Assembly (NCBI GenBank): GCA_018389105.1
Contig: JACATO010001665.1
Coordinates: forward strand, 1 to 64,000
Direction of reading: 5' to 3'
Origin: Nautilus pompilius
Lineage: Eukaryota > Mollusca > Cephalopoda > Nautilida > Nautilidae
DNA: 64,000 nt
Under the pieces are notes generated by a model. The model did no database searches, had not been told where the DNA came from, and saw only the letters and a program-made list of their open reading frames with translations. Position numbers and translations under genes: made by a program. Below are positions 10,946-21,190 of the stretch, piece by piece (position 1 is the first letter of the stretch; each line of letters opens with the position of its first letter).

Positions 10946-13900
10946 AGAGAGTTCTGAATTGATCCGGAAAAGCCCGCCCCCTATCTTCGTCATCGATGAT
11001 GAATCACTCCCGGCAACCAGACTAGTAAATGTTTCGTTATATGCCACCCGGCAACTCAAAATTGAATCAATTGATCACCGTCATTGCGCCCTCAATCGAT
11101 CCGCCGAGTCTAAATCATCGCTGTCGTAATTGTTCGCAAGTAGCCTAGAACGTCAAAAAAGGGGGTGCAGCAGCCTCAGTCTGATGTTCATCTATAATCC
11201 GCGCCGCTTCTGATGTTTCTTTGAACGCTGAGTAGCGACGTCGACTCGTCAACACCGGGAGACGCATCCCGAGCGCTTTTCCACACGAAAAAAAAAAAAC
11301 TAGAATGGACGCAACGAAACGAAACGAAACTTTTCAGTTGATGAAACAATAAACAGAACTGAAATGTATTACGATTTTCGAAAAATAAAAAAATGGTCCA
11401 TAGCAGACTATTTTTCGATTTATGTATTAAAAGTTTATCATATTGAAGAATTTCCGAATTTTCTCAGGAAATCGATATATTCAGCAATTCTAATGTGAAA
11501 AATTATTGTTATACATTGAATTTCTTCGTTATTTTTTTTTTTATTTAAAAAAAAAAACGTATTAAGCGACATCTTGCTGGTGCATGTTTTCTTTAAAAAA
11601 AATTATTTACATTCCTTTTGTACTTAAAAGTTGTGTTAAAAATGTTTGCACAGACTTAAAATACTTTTAGTCAGCTTTAACACGGAAGACTACAGACTAT
11701 TAATTCATTTTTAAGACTGAAAATTGCAAATAAGAATTATAAAATTAATCAGTGTATAAGTTGATTAATTAAAAGTTTTCCAGATCGATACCTTAGGACC
11801 TGACATTTTCGTTCTTTTTCTTTTTTTTAATAAAAATTTATTTAAAACTGAAATAATGTTGTAAACGAAAGATTTGTATGGTCTAAAGATATGAAAAAAT
11901 ATATATATCATTTGTGGTTTTCTAAACAGGAGAGCTATGGCATCGCAAGAACAGGAAAAAATGTAAGAAAGGTTACTTATATTTTTATTAAAATGTATTA
12001 ATACAAAATAAGTTATTACAAAACTGTTTAGATAAATTTTCGGTTAAGAATATGTATTAAATATAATATCATTGGCCGAGTTAGTTTTATAGTTGAAACT
12101 TTATTAATATTGATTAATTAAGCGAGATTTCATTGGTTTAGCCGAATAGCGTCTGAGTGTCTTTACTCAGACGAGTGAGCGAGAAACGAGCAATCTGATT
12201 GGGTGCATCTCGAAGCAGTGGCGCCATCCGCTGTAGCTGTTGAAATTGGGGAAAGGGGCTGGAGACAATGAAGCGTGGCGGCCCAAACGTGAAAGAGCGG
12301 CATCGCCTTGATGGTAGTTGTCCGGCTGACGACGACAACGAAAGCTGCTGGGTTTCTTATAATAAAAAGACACCGCCGGTATTCTCCAGCGCCACACGGC
12401 TTTGTCACGGTGTTCTTCTCCTTGACAGCGGATAGTTTTATACTGCAACAGCGTGCTGACCCGTCACCCGCCGCAAAGCAATGGACACAACACCTTGCTC
12501 AAACGAACCGGAAGGGCTGGCCACCTTAATCCTCAGTCCCAGCACCGGAAAAAAAAAACATTTGCTCACAAGGAAATATTTTGAAAAAATCTACAGAAGC
12601 TGGATACCCGACGTGTTCTCACTAAGTATTCAAATAAGAGCTGGGCTGTTGCGATTTAAGAAAAGGTTTATGGCGAAATGTTCTTGTTGCTTCCATATTC
12701 CGGTGGATGTCTTACACTATTTCTCGTGTTTTTTTGGCTAGAATAATGCAATTCTGTTATGAATAAAATGTTGAAAAGGAAGATTACGGTGGTGAGCCGC
12801 CCACAGTTTTGAACATCGGGTGTAGGTAAATGACTATACTAGATGTAAATGAGCATAATATTTCTGTAACGATAACGGTTCATTGTCCAAACCCTTGGCT
12901 GAAACATAACTTCGAAACGCGTCGATAACAACTGAAGAATTCAGACGTGACATTGCTCCTCCCACGTTCGTAACTGTTGAAAATCGAGGAAGAGGCTCTG
13001 GCCGGATTTCCGCTTATAGCTGCTTGATCACGTGGACGAAACCTCCACTCCGCGCGCCACTCGTCGACATGGGTTCGCTTTCGAATAGCAAGAAAAGTAT
13101 CGAAATCATAAAACGATCGGCTCAGACGCCGTTACAGTTATTGACTCACATTGACTTTTAATTGGTTTGCAGCTTATTTTCCCCTTTTACGAGCTTTCGT
13201 CGGCGACATGCTTATATGAAGGTGTCTGCGAGCAAGAAGGGGCTGGACTCAGTCTGTAAGCGACCTTTTATCTTCCCCTCCTCCACCGAGTAGCATCACA
13301 TGAAAGATTCGTGTAAAAAATAAATGCTTAATTCTAGCGACTTTATAACTTTTTAATGTATCATTTATTTGAGATCCAATAAAGTTGAAATGGAAGCTCG
13401 TTTGCATATTTTGCGCTTTGATAGATGCGATTAGAACGACGGCGTCTCGTAAACCACGACGACAATGAAAGCGCTTTCCAGCCGGAACCTACCGAGAATT
13501 TAAAGCTGCTCTGTCTGCAATGATTAATATCCAGAAGGTGATTTAAAGGCAATAGAAACTCAGAGGTTTTCGAGTCAATCATTGATATTCATTAAATATT
13601 AATATCCATGATTAATCAATATCCGTTATCAATTTATTGGAAATTTTAAATGAAGACCTTCCAAATTTATACAGTTAATCTCTGAGACGGCGCGAAACAA
13701 AGCAAAGCATTCATCTCCCGCGCGTGCATTTCGTATTCAATCTTGGAACGAATGATCAGATTTAAACGGCCATAGCGCACCGGGATGTGTTACAGAATGA
13801 TTAATGCAGGATTAAAAGAATGGGCAAAAGGCTAAAGAAACAATGACGACCGTTCAGCTGTACCGTAGGTTTTCATGCAAAAACAACTCATTACCCTTAT

Positions 13901-13971
13901 AGTAGTTGACAGATTGTTTTATTACTAAAACAATTAGGCTGCAGTTCGCACGAGACTCAAAATGGGGCCAG
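10946..13971. other. Intergenic; AT-rich block, CpG-rich patch and possible enhancer-like stretch
   Basis: 11290-12130 is AT-rich with poly-A/T runs. 12140-12500 is CpG-rich with an inverted CCAAT box (TGATTGGGT) and a 55-codon plus-strand frame (MKRGGPNVKERHR..., 12268-12435) with no known family. 13360-13680 is dense in GATTAAT and AATATCC words plus an octamer-like TTTGCATA. Confidence 0.3.
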
Positions 13972-14221
13972 TATAAAAGGGGAACTTTAGAAAACCGCAA
14001 GGGCACGCTATTTGCTGTAGCTAGTCGGTGAAAGATGCGTCATGATTTCATCGGAAGCGGGTTTGACTGCCGTCATCTCTGTAGGAAGATGGATTCATCC
14101 AACCAGGATGGTGTCCCAAGTTTCAGTTTCTGCGAAAGTAAATGGCCGGACGGTCAGGATACTGTCATGAAGCTGTCGCGCCCCTTAACTGTCTTCTGCG
14201 CGCGCGCAACAGGGACACACT

Positions 14222-14223
<2 letters not shown>
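13972..14223 (+). promoter_or_regulatory. TATA box with short ORF downstream
   Basis: TATAAAAG at 13972-13979 is a textbook TATA box. An ATG at 14035 opens 62 codons (MRHDFIGSGFDCRHLCRK...) that stop just where a GA tract begins. The distance from TATA to ATG allows a start site about 30 bases downstream of the box. The peptide has no signal sequence or known family. Chance occurrence is possible. Confidence 0.2.
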
Positions 14224-14258
<35 letters not shown>

Positions 14259-14520
14259 TAGAGAGAGAGGTAGAGAGAGAGAGAGAGAGAGAAGAGAGAG
14301 ATGTGAGATATAGAGATGGAGCGGGAGATAGAGAGCGAGATGGTATGAGATAGAGAGAGGATGGAGATGGAGAATGGGAGATGAGAGATGAGAGAGAGAG
14401 ATGCAGAGATAGAGATGGAGTAAGGGAGAGAGAGAGATGAGGAGAAGAGAGAGAGGAGAGAGAGAGAGAGAGAGAGGAGGAGGCGCTAGAGAGAGAGAGA
14501 GAGATGAGAGATCGAGAGAG
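14222..14520. repeat. Complex GA-rich purine tract
   Basis: About 300 bases of (GA)n with GATAGAGA, GATGTGA and GATGGAG variants. It starts directly after the stop of the short ORF at 14035-14223. Confidence 0.9.
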
Positions 14521-15889
14521 AAGAACCAGCAGTTAATCCGAAACTTGGAAATCTCCAAACCAAAAAAATGTATACGGCCAACAGAGCTGTTTACCGTGGC
14601 CAGTTACAACCGCCATTTATTTCTTTATTTTCCAGATTGACGGAAAACGCCATAAATATTCAATAGTTTTCCACCACCCCACCCCTCCCCAGTCTCTTTG
14701 TCGGCCGCACAGATAACGTGAAACTAAGTTTATGGACTCACCACCTTTCGCGATACTTTAGCAGGTCGTTACGGACCAGACCTTACCGCCTTTGTTCTCT
14801 TGCGCGGAAACATTCCGCACTGGAGCGTTCTCGGTAAGAGGGAAATCGATGCGGTGGATACGTATTGCCTATAACGGGAAGTCATCTATTGCGATGATAA
14901 GGGGGAGAGTAGATCGCTAGTCGCTGTAGCAATGAAAATTTGTGCACGGTGAAAACGGTTTCCGAGGAATGTGAACGAAGCCGATATTGTGTTGTAGGTG
15001 CGTGATTGTGTGCGCTGTTGGTTAAGACGTAGAAACTTTAGCGTCTCGCTAGCCTGAGAAATGGCTTCGACGATAATAATAATAATAAATCTCACAGAGA
15101 ATTCTTATTTGCTTTCCCCCCAGCTTATCTTCACGGGAGTAAACTGAAATATTTAAAGCAGAATACCTTAGAGAGCTAAGAGTGTCGGAGTACTGGGAGA
15201 AGTGAGGGCGACATATGGGTAATTATGGCGACTTTGCCGAAGACGGTGCCAGGGGACCTGGCTTTAAGAAAGATTACGAAGAGAAAGCATTTTCAAGATT
15301 TAAAGAAAAAGACATTAAGAAACCCGTTGTTATAGTTTGTCATACCTGTAATTCCTCAGAGTGTTAAAGAACACATGTTGTTAGGTGCGTGTGTGTGTGT
15401 GTGGGGGGGGGGAGATAATGGAGAGCGCCCATCGATAATACTAACTTTTGCTATACCGTAGACTTGTTACCCTGGTCGAGCATTTTAACCCGAGCCTAGA
15501 AGCAGGTGTCTGGAAAGCGTTAACCTGGCGTGGGTCTGTTTCGCCAGTTATACAAACGCTGAAGAAACTGGGCCAGTAGACGAACGGAAAGGTAAAACGT
15601 CCAGAGAAACCAGGACACGGCTTCAGAATCTATTTCCGAGCCGCCTTGTTGGGGCACCTGTTAGGAAGTCTCGTGTCGTTTAGCCGACGGTGTGAATGGA
15701 ACTGTCTTCAAGGAAATCAGAAAAACCATTGCGAATAAATAGAAATTATCCGGACTAACGGGAGGCAGAGATCGCCTTTTGTTATGGAAATCATGCAATC
15801 GATCTCGTTTCCTCGCCAATACCAATAGTCCCCGACGCTAATCGATAAGCCGTTGCAGGAAAAAAAAAATAAAGGTGGGGTGGGACAAA
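14521..15889. other. No gene recognised; TG run joined to G10
   Basis: At 15385-15412 a (GT)n run passes into ten G. The remainder has no recognisable coding, RNA or mobile sequence. Confidence 0.5.
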
Positions 15890-16080
15890 ACTATTTCTGT
15901 CGAAGTTCGAATCCCGGTCGAGACCAACTTTGTTTGGCGCACGTACCTCCCTCGCGCTCTCTCTCTCTCTCTCTTCCCTATCCACTGCGTGGGTTTCCCC
16001 TTCCTCCCCGGGTACTCCAAATTCCTCCCCCCATCTCGGGTACCCGGTGGGGGTGGAGGGAGAGCCACTGCTAGACAGAC
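15890..16080 (+). mobile_element. tRNA-derived SINE fragment
   Basis: AGTTCGAATCCCGGTCGAG is a B box, followed by a CT microsatellite, GTGGGTTTCCCC, a CCGGGTACTCC block and TTCCTCCCCCCATCT. The last part aligns in order with the 27.7 kb copy. No A box is visible in the sequence before it, which is A-rich, so the 5' part is lost. Confidence 0.5.
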
Positions 16081-16271
16081 TTCACCAAGGCAAATAGTTA
16101 AGATCATCGGCCTAAACAGTTATCCGATCCTAACTTCAACGTCAGAGTAAGTGGCGAATTCCAATCGGGTTCCACCTAACACGTGTCAGCAGCATACTGC
16201 ACTGGATTCCAATGATAGTCTTTGGGATCGTGTCCGGAATTGGTAGTTGAAGAGTTAAACAATGTTCAAAC

Positions 16272-18480
16272 CAGGGGGTACCGAAACTTTGCGATACCGC
16301 TACCCCCCAAAACGATATATGAATTTTTGCGACCCCTCCTCGAAACTAATGCTTTCCTCGGGATTAGGGTTCAGGGCGATTAAAGAGAATATTTATTCGT
16401 GAACACACGGGCGAATTGCATGCGTTCAATGTTCTCCTTTGTTTTCGTAATAACAACATAGAAAACAAACTGAAATAAAATTCATTTACAAAGGCTTATT
16501 AAGCTGTTTTCTACCGTAAGTCTGGAATATCCTTTTCAACAAATCCCTCAGTCTGGAAAAGTGGCGTGTCCGAATATACCACTGACTTGTTAATGGGAAG
16601 GATGAGCTCGCTCACTTTTGCATAATTCCTGAAATCCGGCGGTTATTTCTGAGACAGCTGCTCTCGTTTATTTTTTGAGCGGTATTTGTTCTTTGTTTTT
16701 TTATTGCCAGCAACTGTAGAAAACCCTGACTCGCACAAATAGGATGCTGCAAATGGAATCAGTATTCTCGTAGCCTTCTCGCTTAATTCTTTGTACTCGT
16801 TTCGCACACGGATCTTCAGAGAGAGACGAGATCCAGAATTCAGAGAGAGAGAGAGAGATGGGAGAGAAGGATGGAGAAGGTGAGAGAGAGAGAGAAGAGA
16901 GAGAGAATGGAGAGATGAGAGAGAGGAGAGAGGACTTGTCGGGGAATTTATTTTCAAGGAAGTGTCAGCAGAGACATCAATGAATTTCCCTTCCTCGGTA
17001 GTAGTGAGTATACCAGCGATCAGTTTAGCATCGAATGGGTTCCTTATCCAGTCAAATGTTTCTAGTTCCGCATCTGGAAATATTTCTGAAAGTGAAATTT
17101 TAGAGAAGGTGATTAAAATACAAATTTACACATCTTCACTCATTCATGTGTTAATGCTCTCAATAAATTGTTTTAAAGTAGGAAACATGTCTAGCTTTGC
17201 ATTTTCCATTTTACTCTGCCACAGTTCAACAATCCTAATAAACGATTTTAATTTGTCAATGAGTTGAAGAATATCGTTATCGCCACCTTGCAGTGGGGTG
17301 TTAAGGGTGTTCAGCCAATGAAATACGTCACTTAAATATGCTAACCGCATATTGAACATCACAGTCAATGGAACTGTGTGCATTGCTATGCATTTCCTCA
17401 GTTGTATACTGTGAAGTTCATTTCTCAGTTCGAAAACACGTGTCAAAACGTTTCCCCGAAGACAGCTACCTCGACTCACAGTAAAGCAGTAAAGAAGGGT
17501 GTTCAGCACCCATCTCTTCACAAAACCTTGCAAACATCCTCGCCTTTACAGGCCTGGTTTTTAAATAGTTCACAACATTTGTAGTTGTTTGCAGAACCTT
17601 CTCCAATGTTGGGCTCGAATCTCTCGAAGCAAGAGCTTTCCTATGAATCGCACCGTGTGTCCAAACAGCACGAGGAGATTTTCGGCATATTAGAGCCTGA
17701 AGTCCTCTTTGACAGCTTGATATAGAGCGTGCTCCGTCGGTGCATGTCCCCCCACGCAGTTTGACCACTCTAAGTGATATGCGTCAATGTAGCTATCAAT
17801 AATACCCAAAACTGTCCTCAGCCTTATTCGTCCTTGTAATTTCTTTACAGAAGAATAAATCCTCGTTTATTCTGCCCACATCAACGAATCTAACGTACGT
17901 TATTAAATGAGCATCCTTAGCGCTATCTGTGGCCTCATCTGTCTAAATGGCAAATGGTTTGTTTCTTATCTTTTCAGTTAGTTGCTCATTTAGATCCTCT
18001 GCTGTATCTGCAAATCGGTGGGAAGCAGTGTCACTAGACAAAGGAATACTTAACAGCGGTTTGGCACTAGACTCCCCCAATATAGCTGTAACCATATCAA
18101 TAGCTGCTGGAAGAATACAATTTTCTCCAATTGTGTGGAGCTTTTTGTGCTGGGTGCTTCTGTATGCAACTTGATAAGAAGCTAAAAGTGATTTCAAAGG
18201 GACAGTTACGTATTTAACTAGACTCACGTTTGCTGCTTCACTTCATCTCTTCTTCGAATGAAAATATCTCGAGGTTTGTTAGTTAAGTTTGCATGACTTG
18301 TTTCCAGGTGTTGTTTTAGTTTTCTTGGCTTCATTCTCTCAGCAGACAGCACTTTATGACAAATAACACACTGAGGCCATTCTTCTCCAGTAACAGAAAG
18401 ATATATAACTTCCATCATACTTTCTTGACTTAGACTCGCTTTTATCAGCCCCCCCCACCGGTAGATTGGTCATCTCCAGC
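16272..18480 (-). mobile_element. Broken hAT transposon with BED zinc finger (ZBED5-like branch)
   Basis: Minus-strand fragments follow the hAT order: a BED-type finger (PQCVICHKVLSAERMKP with the distal HLETSH, 18224-18418), the segment SYQVAYRSTQHKKLHTIGE with ILPAA (17943-18227), CTDGARS...VWTHGAIHRKALAS (17466-17768), FELRNELHSI...LAYLSDVFHWLN (17144-17533), and the C-terminal dimerisation part KELSEKATRILIPFAASYLCESGFSTVAG (about 16690-16800). The four to five pieces lie in different frames, so it is inactive. A CAGGGGGTACCGAAACTTTG end at 16272 looks like the terminal inverted repeat; the matching end on the other side was not found. A GA microsatellite interrupts the gene near its 3' part. 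The resemblance is to the ZBED5/ZBED8-type hAT lineage. Confidence 0.8.
16843..16935. repeat. GA microsatellite inside the hAT transposase
   Basis: An interrupted (GA)n tract with TGGAGA units lies between the segment coding the middle of the hAT transposase and its C-terminal dimerisation block. It replaces the normal coding sequence there, so expansion followed or caused death of the gene. Confidence 0.8.
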
Positions 18481-18615
18481 TTTTCTCTTAACACCCAACA
18501 AAGACTCTTTTTTTTCCATTTTGAAAGGCTAAAAATTAAAAAAATAACAAATAAAAATACTGAACTTTACTAACACGTACATTTCTACAGACAATCTAAA
18601 GACTGCGGATATAGT

Positions 18616-18883
18616 ACTACACGACACACCGGCATAGACGCCAGAGACGCACGAACATTTCCGAGAGAAGTCGAACCCGACCATCGGAGTTCAGTGTCAA
18701 CCGATCGCCAATATCCGATAATAGTTTGTCACGTGATCAATAGGTGTCAACTACACGACACACCGGCATAGACGCCAGAGACGCACGAACATTTCCGAGA
18801 GAAGTCGAACCCGACCATCGGAGCTCAGTGTCAACCGATCGCCAATATCCGATAATAGTTTGTCACGTGATCAATAGGTGTCA
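18616..18883. repeat. 134-bp tandem duplication
   Basis: Two adjacent copies (18616-18749, 18750-18883) differ by one base that I can see (GAGTTC/GAGCTC). Each contains CACCGGCATAGACGCCAGAG and TTGTCACGTGATCAATAGG. It lies just beyond the N-terminal side of the hAT element and has high CpG. Confidence 0.92.
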
Positions 18884-20869
18884 GTTGTCATACTCTGCAG
18901 AAATGAGCTTCGTCCATTTTAATTGCGTTAAAAACTCCAATCCACCACATACATTAGGCTTACATAAAAACGAATTACAAAATTTTGTCAACGTTTTCGA
19001 CATAACGACGGATTTTAAAGGATAAATTTAGCCGAACCATCACCAACCATATTTGGTACTGGGACGAAAGTGAAAGATATAAATTGAAAGTAACGTATTT
19101 CTTATTTTTATAAAAGTTGGTGAAGGTATTTTATTATTAAACAACACGAGTTTCCGCCGCATATGTTTGGAAGCCGGAAGTTACGCCCTGGTTTTCAATT
19201 CACCCGTTTACTGGACAGTGCTGAGGGGGCCAGATCAATGTACTCTACAAATTTATCGAAGAATTTTACGGGATGTGGCTTGGATCTTTACCAGAATTCG
19301 ACCAGATATGAATCTATTAAGTCCTCTTGACTTCCAAGCACGTTTCGCATCATCCTTGTCTTTGGAATTTTCCCACTGCCTCCAGCTTCCAAGCACATGC
19401 GGCGGAAACTCGTGTTGCTTGATAATAAAATATCTTTACCAACTTTTCCAAACATACGTTGGTTTAATAATAATTATTGTTGTTGTTTCAGATTTTCTTT
19501 GAAATACATGAAATGTAAATATATTCCTTCGAGTTTTCTTCAGTTCAGTAGCCCCAGAAATACGAATATATTACTTTCAGTTTTATTTCTTTCACTTTTA
19601 AAATTAATTTCACTTTCCAAACGTCACCGGCGTCGTCAGGCAAGGTGAGTATAACAAAAGCTCATTTCAAAATAGCGTTCTACAACATAAATAATAGTGT
19701 AAGGAATACAACACATTGTTGGCGGTTTGTGCCTCTGCCAAGAAAAGGAGGAAGGTGGAAAACCGATTCGTAAGCTCAAAAGTCTGAGCTACGGTCGTCA
19801 GCAGTAGCGATGGTACTCGGCGAAGATAACGCCTCCGTGTCGCCTTCATACGTATGCACATCTGAGAGAAGGGATCTACAGAAACCTCAATCTCCAGTTT
19901 GGCCTACAGAACTTTTCCAAACGAAAAAAACACGATGATTGAATTCTAATTTGTTTTAGATAAAAAAAATAGATTTTGTTTTGAATAATTGGCATATCAA
20001 ATTCTCCTCCTGGAGGCCGCAGGTATCAAACTCAAAAGCAAACATATTTTTTTTAGAATTAAACTTTTTTTTAATATATATATATATATATATAAAATAC
20101 TTGCATTTTACAAAATATGTTTACATGTAAGTTTTTAAAAGCTCCTTCCTTCATCTGCCTAGGCGCAGCATTTAAAACAGCCCCATCTCTCGGACATTGC
20201 CTCATCGTTACGTCATCGCACTTCCGGCGGTAAATGGTCCGCGTCGGAGGCGCCGTTGACACCCAAGCGCAGAACCTCTCGTGATGGCGAATCTGCTCTC
20301 CTCGGCGAAGAGTGAACTGCGGAGGCTGCGTCCGCGCAGCCTCGCCCAGGCAGATATCGACGCCATATCCCGTACATCGGTCTAACCCGACCTGTTCTCC
20401 GACCGGCGTACAAGAAAGGTTGACGTGGCTGGTGTGTACGGGCGAGTCGGGCGTCTGCAAGAAGGCAGAAAAGCCATCGCGGCTACATCCTCCAAGGTCC
20501 GTCCCCTCCTCCACCACAACCAAGAAATCTGAACGACTTCGATTCTATCCCTATTAACCGCGCAGCTTTAAGCATAGCTAATTTTCGATTATAGTTTCTA
20601 GTGATAGTTAATGCAGATGGTGCACGGAGATTAGATTTATCTTAAAACCTTTTATTTGGCTTCCTCTCGAGCGTTTGTGCCACGGGACAGACTGTGTGAG
20701 CCTGCGGCTTCTGAAGGCATTGGAGGTATGTCGGCCTCTCATCCAAGCCAAAGTCAGCGAGAACTGTACGTAAAACGAGATATTACTATTCCATTTTTAA
20801 TGCTAAAATTGTATCTATTTAAAAAAAATGGATTGCAATAATAATACTAATAATAACAACAACAACAAC
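18884..20869. other. No firm gene; CpG-dense block 20160-20520
   Basis: 20160-20520 is CpG-dense with an ETS-like ACTTCCGG. An ATG at 20284 opens 33 codons, and the same frame continues after one stop for about 48 more. The first residues (SSAKSELRRLRPR) faintly recall 5-formyltetrahydrofolate cyclo-ligase, which is too weak to call. 19680-19860 has frames without known domains. 20081-20094 is a TA run. Confidence 0.3.
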
Positions 20870-21190
20870 AACTGGGTTTACATAACGTTATTGGCGTGCC
20901 CCAATAAAAACGAAGTTTGCATAGGATTTACTGGGGTTCACCGATACAGATGGAATTTACACGACGTTTACGGGTAAATATTTGATGCAGACTGGATTTA
21001 CATCACGCTTATGACATCTACTGATAGAGAAACGGTTATCATGACGTTTAATGGACTGTACCAACAAAGACGCACTTTACTTGGTATTTAGTGGAATCCA
21101 CTGGCAGAGACGAACTTTACTGGATAATTTGCGGTTACATATTGATAAAAATTGGTTTTACACCTCTAATTCTGACAAAGTTCATCTCTC
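20870..21190. repeat. Decayed ~40-bp tandem array
   Basis: About eight units of 38-42 bases can be laid out around TTTACATGACGTTTA, then TGG, then CTACTGATAGAGACG. Units agree only in part (for example 20957, 20998, 21037, 21077 and 21116). It follows an AAT/AAC microsatellite. It is much older than the other arrays in the window. Confidence 0.65.

Noticed and set aside
20284-20385. 5-formyltetrahydrofolate cyclo-ligase first exon
   Set aside because: Only a short N-terminal likeness, an in-frame stop, and no substrate-binding or ATP-loop motif downstream.
20071-20523. 150-codon minus-strand frame
   Set aside because: It ends in a (TA)n-derived Tyr-Ile repeat and shows no domain; likely a shadow of CpG-rich DNA.
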